The notes: a model not told the origin generated them from the letters alone. 64,000 nt of DNA from Algoriphagus sp. CAU 1675 (GCF_029222925.1 NZ_JARHUI010000004.1:1-64000); one strand, 5' to 3'. Shown: positions 44,770 through 53,609, counted from the stretch's first letter. Numbers and translations are program-made.

Positions 44770-45690
44770 ATGTACCTGATCAAAAAGCTTATTGTTTGTC
44801 TAGACCAAACTCCCCTGGATAAAACACTAATTCAATATGCCTCCTTCATTGCATCGGTAAACCAGACCAAGAAAATTTATTTTGTCAACGTTATAAAGAA
44901 CCTATCGGTACCCAAAGAGGTCTTGGAGGAATTTCCCAACCTCGTGGAGAACATGGTAAGTGAAAGACAGACTGCAATGGAAGTTTCTGTCAAGGAGAAT
45001 TTCACTCACGTCAAAGGAGTATCGCTCAACTATATAGTGAAGGAAGGTTCTCTTTCAAAAAAGGTGCTCAAACTAGCCGACGAAAAATCAGCTGATATGA
45101 TCATCATCGGCAGAAAAGTAAACCTTCCGGGCACTGGAGTTGCTTCCTTGAGGCTTGCTCGAAGAGCCTCCTGTTCCTTACTCATTGTCCCAGAAGACTC
45201 CACTCCAAAAGTCAACAAACTCTTGGTTCCTTCAGATTTTTCTGATTATTCCAAAGATGCTTTGGAAGAGGCAATAATGATTGCTGAAAAACACGGAAAT
45301 GTAGAGATAGTTTGTCAAAACGTCTTTTCGATTCCTTCCGGGTATCACTTTACCGGAAAAACATATGAAGAGTTTACCCAGATCATGCAAATGCATGCTG
45401 AGATCAATTACAAAAAGTTCATCAGGAAGATTGACACCAAAGGAATAAAAATCACTCCGATTTATACCAAAGACGAAGACGATGATCCCGTTCAGGAGAT
45501 TGTCAGTAAAGCTCTGGAAATCAAAGCTGATGGAATCATCATCGGTGCCAAAGGTCGAACAGCGGCCACTGCACTGTTTATCGGAAGTATGGCTGAGCGG
45601 CTAATCCAATACAACGACAGTCTTCCGCTTTTAGTGACTCGCCCAAAAGGAAAAAATGCTGGTATTCTGGATTACATTATGGAAATTTAA
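44770..45690 (+). CDS. Universal stress protein (tandem UspA)
   Basis: This 306-residue protein has two UspA domains. The first (about 1-140) starts MYLIKKLIVCLDQTPLDKTL. The second (about 150-290) starts VNKLLVPSDFSDYSKDALEE and carries the complete nucleotide-binding loop IIGAKGRTAATALFIGSMAE. It likely binds ATP and acts in stress survival. It is monocistronic, ending at a strong terminator. It differs from the paralogue at 36466, in which the first domain has the intact motif. Confidence 0.88.
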   Translation: MYLIKKLIVCLDQTPLDKTLIQYASFIASVNQTKKIYFVNVIKNLSVPKEVLEEFPNLVENMVSERQTAMEVSVKENFTHVKGVSLNYIVKEGSLSKKVLKLADEKSADMIIIGRKVNLPGTGVASLRLARRASCSLLIVPEDSTPKVNKLLVPSDFSDYSKDALEEAIMIAEKHGNVEIVCQNVFSIPSGYHFTGKTYEEFTQIMQMHAEINYKKFIRKIDTKGIKITPIYTKDEDDDPVQEIVSKALEIKADGIIIGAKGRTAATALFIGSMAERLIQYNDSLPLLVTRPKGKNAGILDYIMEI

Positions 45691-45714
45691 AAGGTAAAAC
45701 CCCGAGTTTACATT

Positions 45715-45767
45715 CCTTGGTTTGGGGAGGATTTTAAAATCCCCTACAAACCAAGGATTTTTTTTTG
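45715..45767 (+). terminator. Terminator after universal stress gene
   Basis: CCTTGGTTTG and CAAACCAAGG, with inner GGGGA/TCCCC pairing, form a long stem followed by nine T residues. Confidence 0.85.
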
Positions 45768-45865
45768 CCAATTATTTTAATCCAACTTTCAAAAAACTGT
45801 TTCCTTCTATCCCAAAAATGCTCAAATTGGAGATTCACCTTAATTCAAAATCAATTAGCAAACCC

Positions 45866-46651
45866 ATGCAACTCAAACCCAATTTACTTCAATCTGTAAA
45901 AGTCCTCACCTTGGCCGCTGGGCTTATGTTTTCTTCAAACGCATTTGGTCAAACAGGTGTCGGTATTAAACCTATCGAAGGAGCAGAGTTAATGCTGGAC
46001 GGAAGCAAGGAAATGCTTCATCAAAAATGGACCTATTGGGAAGGACCAAGATTTTCATCAGAACTTCCTATCAAATGGACAGAAGTCTCCGACCCCGTTG
46101 ATGGTGGAAAAGCCATCAGCAGCAATGACCCTGCGGGTGCTGGAGGAAAATATGGAGCTGCTGATATCGTCACCAAAAAAGAATACAGGGACTTCAGAGC
46201 CCATGTAGAATTTCTCATCATGAACGAAGGCGGAAATAGTGGGGTCTACCTTCAAAATAGATACGAAATCCAGGTCTTGGACGGGGATTATGGACTGCAC
46301 GGAATGGCCGCGGTAATTAATGAACACCTTCCAAAAGAACAGGCCTACAACGGAATCGGAAAATGGAATGCTTACGATATCGTGTTCAAGGCTGCCCGGT
46401 TCAAAGATGGAAAGTTGAGTGAAAAGGCAAGGGTAACTGTTTATTTCAATGGTAAAAAAATCCATGAAAACGTAGAAATCCAACAAGTATGGGGAGGTCC
46501 AAATTCCGGAATGGATGGTGGAAATGACGGGGGAAAAGGAATCACAGACCGTCCAGGTGGACTCAAACTTCAGGCTGAAGGCCATGATGTAAGATATAGA
46601 AATATCTGGATCAAGGAATTAAATCTGGACGGAAAATCCACTGACTTTTAA
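45866..46651 (+). CDS. Exported DUF1080 (3-keto-disaccharide hydrolase-type) protein
   Basis: This 261-residue protein has a signal peptide (VKVLTLAAGLMFSSNAFGQ) and one DUF1080 domain, a concanavalin-like beta sandwich found in many Bacteroidota exported proteins. Conserved parts are GNSGVYLQNRYEIQVLDGDY, WNAYDIVFKAARF and GPNSGMDGGNDG, then DRPGGLKLQAEGHDVRYRNI. Several family members act on glycosides. The frame extends upstream through the previous terminator, so the ATG at 45866 with its signal peptide is chosen. Confidence 0.85.
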   Translation: MQLKPNLLQSVKVLTLAAGLMFSSNAFGQTGVGIKPIEGAELMLDGSKEMLHQKWTYWEGPRFSSELPIKWTEVSDPVDGGKAISSNDPAGAGGKYGAADIVTKKEYRDFRAHVEFLIMNEGGNSGVYLQNRYEIQVLDGDYGLHGMAAVINEHLPKEQAYNGIGKWNAYDIVFKAARFKDGKLSEKARVTVYFNGKKIHENVEIQQVWGGPNSGMDGGNDGGKGITDRPGGLKLQAEGHDVRYRNIWIKELNLDGKSTDF

Positions 46652-46686
46652 ACCGTATTACTATCACTTTAAAAAGAGAGAACATG

Positions 46687-46719
46687 AAAAAGCTTCCTGA
46701 AAACTCAGGAAGCTTTTTT
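46687..46719. terminator. Bidirectional terminator
   Basis: AAGCTTCCTGA and TCAGGAAGCTT form an 11-bp stem with A and T runs outside, between the convergent DUF1080 and M56-TonB genes. Confidence 0.88.
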
Positions 46720-46747
46720 AATTGAAACCAAAAACAAAAGCAAATAT

Positions 46748-48022
46748 TTAGCTTAACTTGAATCGTATTGGGAGACGCATTCTGGTTCTTACTTCCCTAC
46801 CCCGCTGCTTTCCTGGCTCCCATTTTGGTGACATAGAAATCACGCGCAGCGCTTCCTCATCGCATCCTGCTCCAATTCCCCTAAGAATCTCCGGATTTGA
46901 AATCAAACCATCGGTACCTATTTCAAATACTACAATCACTGTCCCTTCTACCCCCATTTCTCTAGCCTTTGCAGGATATTGCAAGTTGGTGGCCAAAAAC
47001 TGATTCCAACCGCTCATTCCACCCGGTGGCTGAGGTTGCTCTTCCACAACATCAAACACCTCATCTGCATCGATTTCCACTACTTTTCCATTGACCATTC
47101 CTACCAATTCAGAGGATCCATCCTTTTTTAGAACCTCGACCACATTTTCAGGCTTAATCGGTTCTTCGCCAATACTTTGATCACAGGCAAATACCAGGAA
47201 CATTATGCCAACTAAGGGCAACAAAAGTAAAAATCTACTCTTTTGCATGGAGTCAGATTGCGTTTTATTCATCATAACAATTCTTTTTTTGGTTTGAAAT
47301 TGATTAAAACTATTCGTGAATTGCCAGCCTTGATCCTGAGTAATCAATCTCAACAAAAGCCTGGAATAATCGATTTGGGAAAAAGATTGAGTTACACCCT
47401 GATCTGCCTGATATTCATGTACTTCCCTAAGGGATTTTTCAAGGCTATAGATCCATGGATTAAACCAGAAAATAGCTTTTACTAATTGCAGCAATATCAA
47501 ATCCCAGGTATGTCTTTTGGAAACATGCACGGACTCATGAAGCAAGATTTGTCTTTGATCAGGGTCCTCTGGATCAAATTTTGGAAGCAAAATGTAATTG
47601 AAAAATGAAGCTGGTTCAAATGAAGGATGAACGGCAAGATTCATTCCCTTGTATTGATACTTTTCAACCAACTGTAATTGGAAAATCGGTTTCGCGAGCC
47701 CCAAGACTATTCTCCCAATGGTCAACAAAAAACCCAAACCGTAAACTGAAATAAAAATGTTTTGCCATGAATACACCGATTCCTGCATGGCCACTTGCTC
47801 CCCTACGTTGATGGTAGGCAAGGAAAATTCAGCAAGAGTTGCGCTTTGGGGAGCAAGCTCAAAGGACATCAGTGGCAACAATAAAGCCAAGCCCAAAGAC
47901 CCTAGTAAAACCGCCCGGTTCCAGTCAAAAAATGTCAGTTGATCCAAAACCAATTTATAAAAGCACCAGCTACAAGCCAGAATGATGCTGCCTTCCAGCA
48001 GGTAATTCAAAATAGAATTCAT
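46748..48022 (-). CDS. M56/BlaR1-like membrane peptidase fused to TonB C-terminal domain
   Basis: This 424-residue protein has membrane helices in the first half and the zinc protease motif HESVH (in ILLHESVHVSKRHTWD) with a downstream EYQAD. A further membrane segment ends in FLVFACDQ (about 275-290). The C-terminal TonB domain (about 335-424) has YPAKAREMGVEGTVIVVFEI and RMRLPIRFKLS. BlaR1-like proteases relay a signal to a BlaI-like repressor, whose gene overlaps this one by 4 bp upstream. The signal and target are unknown. Confidence 0.88.
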   Translation of the reverse strand: MNSILNYLLEGSIILACSWCFYKLVLDQLTFFDWNRAVLLGSLGLALLLPLMSFELAPQSATLAEFSLPTINVGEQVAMQESVYSWQNIFISVYGLGFLLTIGRIVLGLAKPIFQLQLVEKYQYKGMNLAVHPSFEPASFFNYILLPKFDPEDPDQRQILLHESVHVSKRHTWDLILLQLVKAIFWFNPWIYSLEKSLREVHEYQADQGVTQSFSQIDYSRLLLRLITQDQGWQFTNSFNQFQTKKRIVMMNKTQSDSMQKSRFLLLLPLVGIMFLVFACDQSIGEEPIKPENVVEVLKKDGSSELVGMVNGKVVEIDADEVFDVVEEQPQPPGGMSGWNQFLATNLQYPAKAREMGVEGTVIVVFEIGTDGLISNPEILRGIGAGCDEEALRVISMSPKWEPGKQRGREVRTRMRLPIRFKLS

Positions 48023-48393
48023 TTTTTTCCTGATTTTTCATATTCATCAATCAACTTCTGAAGATCATCGATTTCATTTTTGGAAATCTTTTTTTCCTTA
48101 ACCATGAAAGAAAGGAAATTCCCTACCGAACCTTCAAAAAAGTGCTTAACCATGTGATTGATGCTCTTTTTGCTGTACTCCTCCTGTGTCAATAGAGGAA
48201 AATACAGATGGGTAGTACCGTATACCTTATGAGATAAATAGCCTTTTTTCTCCAACAATTTGATGGTAGATGCCAAAGTAGTATAAGGGGGTTTTGGCTC
48301 AGGCAATTCGTCCAAAATATCGCGGACAAGCGCATTTTCCAGCTTCCAGAAAATACGCATTATTCGCTCTTCGTGTTGAGATAATTCATTCAT
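48019..48393 (-). CDS. BlaI/MecI/CopY family repressor
   Basis: This 124-residue winged-helix repressor starts MNELSQHEERIMRIFWKLEN and has the recognition part PPYTTLASTIKLLEKKGYLS (about 35-55). The family is cleaved by a partner membrane protease. The partner is the next gene, overlapping by ATGA. No beta-lactamase gene is seen nearby, so targets are unknown. Repeated ATCTACG words upstream may be its operator. Confidence 0.92.
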   Translation of the reverse strand: MNELSQHEERIMRIFWKLENALVRDILDELPEPKPPYTTLASTIKLLEKKGYLSHKVYGTTHLYFPLLTQEEYSKKSINHMVKHFFEGSVGNFLSFMVKEKKISKNEIDDLQKLIDEYEKSGKK

Positions 48394-48423
48394 GCAACCA
48401 ATCTAAAAATAAATTTTTAAAAT

Positions 48424-48449
48424 ATCTACGATTTTTTCGTTAATCTACG
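48424..48449 (-). promoter_or_regulatory. Possible BlaI operator (repeated ATCTACG)
   Basis: ATCTACG occurs at 48424-48430 and 48443-48449 in the same orientation, 19 bases between starts, just upstream of the repressor gene. BlaI-type operators contain TAC/GTA half-sites. Confidence 0.35.
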
Positions 48450-48479
48450 TGAAAAATTTAAACCGGGAAATAATTGGTA

Positions 48480-49103
48480 TTAAATCAATTCCTTGACCTT
48501 TTTAAAAATCAGAAAAAGTTCTGCCCCTATCTGGTGGGAACGCTCCGTATATTTTTCACCCTCCAATTCTGTATCATCAAAGGCTTTGGGATCCTCAAAG
48601 CGGAATGCTATCCTAGCATCAGCGCCGGGAATAAAAGGGCAATTTTCATCTGCATGATCACAAGTCATCACAGCAGTAAATCCTGATTGGGGATTGCTTT
48701 TATCATCATAAACTTTTGAAAATGCCAAAATTGGAAAAGAATTTTCTCCCCATCTGACACTGTAAACAGGATTACCATTTCCACTTTTGGAAACCTGAAA
48801 ACCATCCCTTTCAATTGCCTGGACGGCACGTTCATTAAATGCAGTCACCTCAACTCCACCAGAGTAGCAGTTGGCAGGAATCCCGTAATAATCCGCTGCA
48901 GTTTGTGCCCAAATCTGGGAAAACTGTGAACGACGGCTATTATGAGTGCAAATAAAATTCAACCGAACTTCCTCCCCTTTCTTGATTTTCAAAGAGATGA
49001 ACTTGACCATCTCTTCGATAGCTGGCATTCGATTTTCCGGTATATCGGCAATCGGTAAATTCGAGATGGTTTCCTCTAGTTTGGGATAAAAATTCCTATT
49101 CAT
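48480..49103 (-). CDS. Low-molecular-weight phosphatase/arsenate reductase-like protein
   Basis: This 207-residue protein has the phosphate loop CTHNSRRS (Cx5R, about residue 48-55) near the start of NFICTHNSRRSQFSQIWAQT. The later block TCDHADENCPFIPGADARIA and FRFEDPKAFD are shared with thioredoxin-coupled arsenate reductases. It may reduce arsenate or dephosphorylate protein. The ATG at 49103 follows the DUF6428 stop by four bases and is preferred to one at 49139 inside that gene. It is third in the arsR operon. Confidence 0.85.
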   Translation of the reverse strand: MNRNFYPKLEETISNLPIADIPENRMPAIEEMVKFISLKIKKGEEVRLNFICTHNSRRSQFSQIWAQTAADYYGIPANCYSGGVEVTAFNERAVQAIERDGFQVSKSGNGNPVYSVRWGENSFPILAFSKVYDDKSNPQSGFTAVMTCDHADENCPFIPGADARIAFRFEDPKAFDDTELEGEKYTERSHQIGAELFLIFKKVKELI

Positions 49104-49107
49104 AGAA

Positions 49108-49581
49108 TTAGCAGCAGCCTCCTCCGGGAACGCAGGCACCAGAAGATTGAATTGAAGGCATAGAAAGTCTGACTTTTGGCTTCTCAGCTGGAATCCCGCA
49201 CTTATCCTTTGCCAGGCAATCCGTCATTTTGGCTACCAATTGAAATTCAGAATCGTGAAATTCCAGACTGTATTTTCCTATGGTATCACCTTGGTATTCC
49301 ACTTCCACTTCCAAATCCTCAAGTTCCAATACCCGCTCAGATAGTTCAATGATATCAATTAGTTTCTGGGCTCCCAATCTATGATCAAAATCCCCATCCT
49401 CCCAAAGTTGGAAACTTATGGCCTTGTCATTTCTCACTGTGCCTCCGCAATCAATAAAGCGCTTGTTGATCTGACCGATTTCAGTAATGTGGAAGTGAGC
49501 CGGAACAGCTTCCCCATTCGGAAGACGGAAAGTGATTTCGGAAAGTCCGTTTAAGCTGGATTTAATTTCTGATAATTTCAT
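49108..49581 (-). CDS. DUF6428 family protein
   Basis: This 157-residue protein starts MKLSEIKSSLNGLSEITFRL. It contains VPAHFHITEIGQINKRFIDC, FQLWEDGDFDHRLGAQKLID and a cysteine-rich tail (GACVPGGGCC). DUF6428 proteins are usually found between an ArsR-type regulator and an arsenate-reductase-like phosphatase, and their activity is unknown. The tail suggests metal or arsenite binding. Earlier starts lie inside the arsR gene. The ATG at 49581 is supported by the operator-like palindrome just upstream. Confidence 0.82.
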   Translation of the reverse strand: MKLSEIKSSLNGLSEITFRLPNGEAVPAHFHITEIGQINKRFIDCGGTVRNDKAISFQLWEDGDFDHRLGAQKLIDIIELSERVLELEDLEVEVEYQGDTIGKYSLEFHDSEFQLVAKMTDCLAKDKCGIPAEKPKVRLSMPSIQSSGACVPGGGCC

Positions 49582-49588
49582 AGATTTA

Positions 49589-49604
49589 ATTGTAATATTA
49601 CGAT
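49589..49604 (-). promoter_or_regulatory. ArsR-type operator between arsR and DUF6428 genes
   Basis: The 16-bp near-palindrome ATTGTAATATTACGAT (one mismatch, core GTAATATTAC perfect) lies eight bases before the DUF6428 start. Confidence 0.55.
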
Positions 49605-49624
49605 GTATTTGAATAATTTTTTTT

Positions 49625-49960
49625 CTAGCAACAATTTCCCCCTTCACAGGAGTCAAATTGATCAAAAAGCTCATTAAATAGACTTTTCACATTGTCCCAA
49701 TTGTGAGAATCGATGCAATAACTCACCGATGCTCCTTCAATGGTTCCTTTGATCAGTCCTATCTCCTTCAACTCACGTAAATGTTGGGAAATGGTCGCCT
49801 GAGCCAAGCCCAATTCCTGAACCAGGGTACCGTTGATACAGGAATTGCTTTTTAGCAAATACTGTAAAATGGCGATCCGAGCAGGATGAGCAAAAGCTTT
49901 GGCAACTCTAGCCAGTTCATTTTGATCAGGAGAAAAGAGTTCTGTTTTTGAAAGCCCCAT
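49625..49960 (-). CDS. ArsR/SmtB family metalloregulator
   Basis: This 111-residue winged-helix repressor has LARVAKAFAHPARIAILQYL near residues 15-35, the recognition helix in GLAQATISQHLRELKEIGLI and a tail CEGGNCC. The recognition region has no CVC arsenic motif of the classical ArsR, so metal binding may use the C-terminal cysteines. It heads an operon with DUF6428 and a phosphatase. A palindrome upstream of its own gene and one before the next gene suggest self-control. The ATG at 49960 is chosen over a TTG upstream. Confidence 0.9.
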   Translation of the reverse strand: MGLSKTELFSPDQNELARVAKAFAHPARIAILQYLLKSNSCINGTLVQELGLAQATISQHLRELKEIGLIKGTIEGASVSYCIDSHNWDNVKSLFNELFDQFDSCEGGNCC

Positions 49961-49965
49961 AATTA

Positions 49966-49981
49966 ATCGCAATATTACGAT
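49966..49981 (-). promoter_or_regulatory. ArsR-type operator upstream of arsR-like gene
   Basis: ATCGCAATATTACGAT is a 16-bp palindrome with one mismatch, five bases before the start codon. It shares the core AATATTACGAT with the site at 49589. Confidence 0.6.
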
Positions 49982-50138
49982 ATTAAGATTAAAACTTCAT
50001 ACATCAATCATATTTTTCATCAACCATTGATACGGCCAACATTTAATCTTTGTTAATTCTTCCTTAAGAAGCCTATTTTAATGAACCGCTCAAATCAAAA
50101 ATCATTTTTAAATACGCTTTATTTTATAATTTCAGGTC

Positions 50139-51104
50139 ATGATTTGGGCTTACCCGGACTTTACACTAACCGTCTTTTTGGCGGGTATTTTCGCAATTAT
50201 ATACAGCATTTACCTCTTCCGCTATTGGTTTATCAATAAGCGAATGAAGGTTGAAAAAAGAAGGCTATTTACTAAAATGGTCCTTCGTACCCTTTATTTT
50301 GCCTTGTTCTTAATTGCCTTCGCAGGCCCATCAATCGGTGTTTCCACCAAGGAGGTAAAGGAAGAGGGAAAAGATATCTTTTTGGCTTTGGACTTATCCC
50401 AATCCATGACTGCAACGGACATTGGGCCCAACAGACTCGAAAGAATCAAATTTGAACTAAAAAACCTTATCAAAAATTTCCCTTCAGACAGGATTGGCCT
50501 GATCATTTTCAGTACGGAGTCATTTATGCAATGTCCTCTGACTTTTGATCAGAGTGTTCTTTCTCTTTATTTGGAAGGTCTTAACACAAGTTTGGTCCCC
50601 AATGCGGGCACAGATCTCAATACGCCATTGAAAATGGCATTGGAGAAGTTCAGCAAAGATGAAACCCAACAGCTCAAGTCAAAATCCATTGTCCTAATCT
50701 CAGATGGAGAGCACTTTGGGGATGAGCTGAGTGATATAAACCAGGAATTGAATGACAATGGGATCAAAGTATTTACTTTGGGAATAGGCACTGAAGAAGG
50801 AGGAACAATGCCAAGGGGAAATGGACTTGTTATGGATCCAAATACCGGTAAACCGGCTTTGACACATTTGGAAAGAAAATATCTACAGGAAATCTCATCC
50901 GACACCAACGGACAATACTTTGAACTTTCTTCACAAACTCAGGAAATGGGGAGGTTGATAACTGCACTGGAACAATTGGAAGGAGGCTTGGCCAACACTC
51001 GAGTGGTTGAGGCAAGTTCCAATAAATACTTCTTCTTTTTACTTGCCGGATTGATTTTGGCCTTATTGGACATGACTTTACCAATCAAAACCATCAAATT
51101 GTAA
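50139..51104 (+). CDS. VWA domain protein (BatA/BatB-like)
   Basis: This 321-residue protein has two N-terminal membrane segments, a von Willebrand A domain (about 90-290) with the MIDAS residues in LALDLSQSMTATD, TDLNTPL and the acidic ISDGEHFGDE, and a final membrane helix. BatA/BatB proteins are linked to aerotolerance or envelope stress. Two TPR genes follow at 1-bp distance. The usual MoxR ATPase, DUF58, BatA and BatD genes are not adjacent in this window. Confidence 0.88.
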   Translation: MIWAYPDFTLTVFLAGIFAIIYSIYLFRYWFINKRMKVEKRRLFTKMVLRTLYFALFLIAFAGPSIGVSTKEVKEEGKDIFLALDLSQSMTATDIGPNRLERIKFELKNLIKNFPSDRIGLIIFSTESFMQCPLTFDQSVLSLYLEGLNTSLVPNAGTDLNTPLKMALEKFSKDETQQLKSKSIVLISDGEHFGDELSDINQELNDNGIKVFTLGIGTEEGGTMPRGNGLVMDPNTGKPALTHLERKYLQEISSDTNGQYFELSSQTQEMGRLITALEQLEGGLANTRVVEASSNKYFFFLLAGLILALLDMTLPIKTIKL

Positions 51105-51105
51105 C

Positions 51106-51753
51106 ATGAATTGGGCAAAGGTTATTCTTTCGGTTTTCCTACTGATTCCAGCTTCCTGGACTCGGGATTCGAAACTAAATGCCGCGATTGATGTGGCAGC
51201 TGAAAGCTATGCCAAAGGTGAATATGAACAGTCTGCCAAAGATCATCTGGCGATCATTGAGCAGTTCAATTTTGAGTCCGCTGCCATTGACTTCAATATC
51301 GGACTGAGCTATCATCATTCAGAATCTCCGGATGAGGCAATGACCTATTACGACAAAGCAAGTATTGCCCCTGATAAAATTTTGTCCTCCTTTTCATTCA
51401 ACCAAGGCGGAGTGATTTTTGGAAACAAGAAGGAATATGAGGCAGCTTTGAGTAAATTTAAATCAGCGCTGATCAAAGATCCCCTAAACGAGGTTGCACG
51501 TCATAATTATGAAATGCTTGCTAGGTGGATGGAGCGGGATAAAGAACGCCAAAATCAGGATCAAAACAAGCCTGAACCTTCTGAATTTGCCAAGCGAAAA
51601 AAGGCAGAAGCAGACAGGTTGGTTGAACAATTCAGGTTTAGGGATGCATTACAAGTAATGAATGAAGCCTTGCAGCAAGATGAAACTGTAGCAGCCTATG
51701 AGGAGTTTATTAATAGTCTGAAAGAAATCAATGAGATCAATGAAAAGAACTAA
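51106..51753 (+). CDS. TPR protein of the Bat-like operon
   Basis: This 215-residue protein has a hydrophobic signal-like start (VILSVFLLIPASWT) and helical repeats of TPR type (AIDVAAESYAKGEYEQSAKD, FNQGGVIFGNKKEYEAALSK). It follows the VWA gene by one base and ends one base before the next gene, so the three form a tight operon. It probably supports the VWA protein in the periplasm (inference). Confidence 0.8.
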   Translation: MNWAKVILSVFLLIPASWTRDSKLNAAIDVAAESYAKGEYEQSAKDHLAIIEQFNFESAAIDFNIGLSYHHSESPDEAMTYYDKASIAPDKILSSFSFNQGGVIFGNKKEYEAALSKFKSALIKDPLNEVARHNYEMLARWMERDKERQNQDQNKPEPSEFAKRKKAEADRLVEQFRFRDALQVMNEALQQDETVAAYEEFINSLKEINEINEKN

Positions 51754-51754
51754 G

Positions 51755-52363
51755 ATGAAATACCTTGCCGTTTTTCTTTTCTTTCTGTCTACGGGCTTCT
51801 TGAAGGCACAGAATGCAGGGGATTATTTCAACCGGGCAGCAAGGTCTTATGTCAAAACTGAAAAAGAAGCCGCATTAAATACAGTTAACGAGGGATTGAA
51901 CAAATTCCCAGGAGACTCGAAACTGGAAGCGCTGAAGGAAAAGCTTCAAAAAGAACAGGAAGAGGAGCAAAACCAAAATCAGCAACAGCAAAACCAGCAG
52001 AACCAACAACAGGAACAGCAACAAGAGCAGCAGCAAGGTCAGGGTGAAGAAGGAGAACAACAGGAATCCAAAGACCAGGGAGAGAAAACAGACGAAGACA
52101 AAGCTAAAGAATCCCAGTCCGGAAATCCCCAGGACCAAAGCGAGGAACCTGCTAATGAAAACGCAAACGATCAAATGGATGCCAATCTTGCGGATCGTCA
52201 GAAATCTTTGGAGGAATTCAAGGAAAAACTGAAAGCAATGAATCTAACTCCGGAGCAAGCAGCCCAAATTCTGGAGAGCATGAATGCTGCCGAACTCCGG
52301 TTTATACAACAAAACAAGAAGAAACCTACTCAAAGACCCAAAAGAGGACTTCCTGACTGGTAA
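51755..52363 (+). CDS. BatC-like exported protein with Q/E-rich linker
   Basis: This 202-residue protein has a signal peptide (MKYLAVFLFFLSTGFLKAQ), one TPR-like unit, a long low-complexity stretch of glutamine, asparagine and glutamate (about 65-150), and a conserved end (LTPEQAAQILESMNAAELRF, then RPKRGLPDW). That end is typical of BatC-like proteins. Its role in the Bat complex is unknown. The ATG at 51755 is used; an earlier one lies within the preceding gene. Confidence 0.82.
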   Translation: MKYLAVFLFFLSTGFLKAQNAGDYFNRAARSYVKTEKEAALNTVNEGLNKFPGDSKLEALKEKLQKEQEEEQNQNQQQQNQQNQQQEQQQEQQQGQGEEGEQQESKDQGEKTDEDKAKESQSGNPQDQSEEPANENANDQMDANLADRQKSLEEFKEKLKAMNLTPEQAAQILESMNAAELRFIQQNKKKPTQRPKRGLPDW

Positions 52364-52427
52364 AATCAAGTTTGGATAGTTCAGAGGGTCTCTTTTTAGA
52401 TTGATATTACCTTAAACCCAAATAAAG

Positions 52428-53609
52428 ATGATTAAAGAAGTTTATATAGTAGCAGCAGTAAGAACCCCCCTAGGAAGTTTTGGAGGGAAGTTATCTGGTC
52501 TTACCGCCGTGGAGCTCGGAAGTATTGCAATCAAAGGAGCACTTCAGAAATCCGGTGTGCAAGCTGAAGCAGTTCAGGAAGTTTTTATGGGAAATGTCAT
52601 TTCCGCCAATTTGGGACAAGCCCCAGCCAGACAGGCAGCGATTGGAGCCGGAATTGGATACAATGTACCCTGTACTACAGTTAACAAGGTTTGCTCATCC
52701 GGAATGAAAGCCGTGATGTTTGGAGCACAGTCTATCATGCTCGGGATCAATGACGTAGTAATAGCAGGCGGAATGGAAAGCATGTCCAATGTCCCCTATT
52801 ATGTACCAAAAGCGCGTTTTGGTTATAAATATGGAAATGCGGAATTGGTAGATGGATTAGTCAAAGATGGTCTCTTTGAGGTCTACTACAAATTCCCAAT
52901 GGGAAATTGTGCAGATAATACCGCCAAGGAAATGAATATCAGCCGGGAGGAACAAGACGCCTATGCCATTCAGTCCTATCAGCGATCTGCAGCTGCTTGG
53001 TCCAATGGAAAATTCAAGGACGAGGTCATCCCTGTAGAACTAATGGGCCGAAAAGGAGAAAGCATTCTGATTGATGAAGATGAGGAATTCAAAAATGTGG
53101 TTTTTGAAAAGATCCCATCTCTCCGCCCAGTTTTTGAAAAAGACGGCACTGTAACCGCAGCAAATGCATCCACGATGAATGACGGAGCTTCTGCCCTTGT
53201 TCTGGTAAGCAAGGAAAAAGCAGAGGAATTGGGCCTTAAGCCTTTGGCAAAAATCCGAGGATTTGCCGATGCTGCCACCGATCCATTATGGTTTACCACA
53301 GCTCCAGCCCTAGCCATTCCAAAAGCAATCAAACATGCCGGATTGAGCACTGAGGATATTGATTTCTATGAAATCAACGAGGCTTTTTCCGCTGTAGCTT
53401 TGGCTAATCAAAAAGAACTTCACTTGGACAACAATAAACTGAATGTTTACGGGGGTGCTGTTTCCCTTGGACACCCTCTAGGAGCCTCTGGAGCCAGAAT
53501 CATTTCTACCCTGAATTCAGTCTTGCATCAAGAAGGGGGTACCATAGGGGTTGCAGGTATTTGCAATGGCGGAGGCGGAGCTTCGGCCATGGTCATAGAA
53601 AAAATGTAA
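52428..53609 (+). CDS. Acetyl-CoA C-acetyltransferase (thiolase)
   Basis: This 393-residue thiolase has the active-site cysteine in VNKVCSSGMKAVMFGAQ (about C88), the catalytic histidine region YGGAVSLGHPLGASGARI and the final cysteine in GVAGICNGGGGASAMVIE. It condenses two acetyl-CoA or cleaves acetoacetyl-CoA, in fatty-acid or ketone metabolism. It is monocistronic and closed by a hairpin terminator. Confidence 0.94.
   Translation: MIKEVYIVAAVRTPLGSFGGKLSGLTAVELGSIAIKGALQKSGVQAEAVQEVFMGNVISANLGQAPARQAAIGAGIGYNVPCTTVNKVCSSGMKAVMFGAQSIMLGINDVVIAGGMESMSNVPYYVPKARFGYKYGNAELVDGLVKDGLFEVYYKFPMGNCADNTAKEMNISREEQDAYAIQSYQRSAAAWSNGKFKDEVIPVELMGRKGESILIDEDEEFKNVVFEKIPSLRPVFEKDGTVTAANASTMNDGASALVLVSKEKAEELGLKPLAKIRGFADAATDPLWFTTAPALAIPKAIKHAGLSTEDIDFYEINEAFSAVALANQKELHLDNNKLNVYGGAVSLGHPLGASGARIISTLNSVLHQEGGTIGVAGICNGGGGASAMVIEKM

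Noticed and set aside
45722-45865. Longer N-terminus for the DUF1080 protein
   Set aside because: It would begin inside the previous gene's terminator and put residues before a clear signal peptide.
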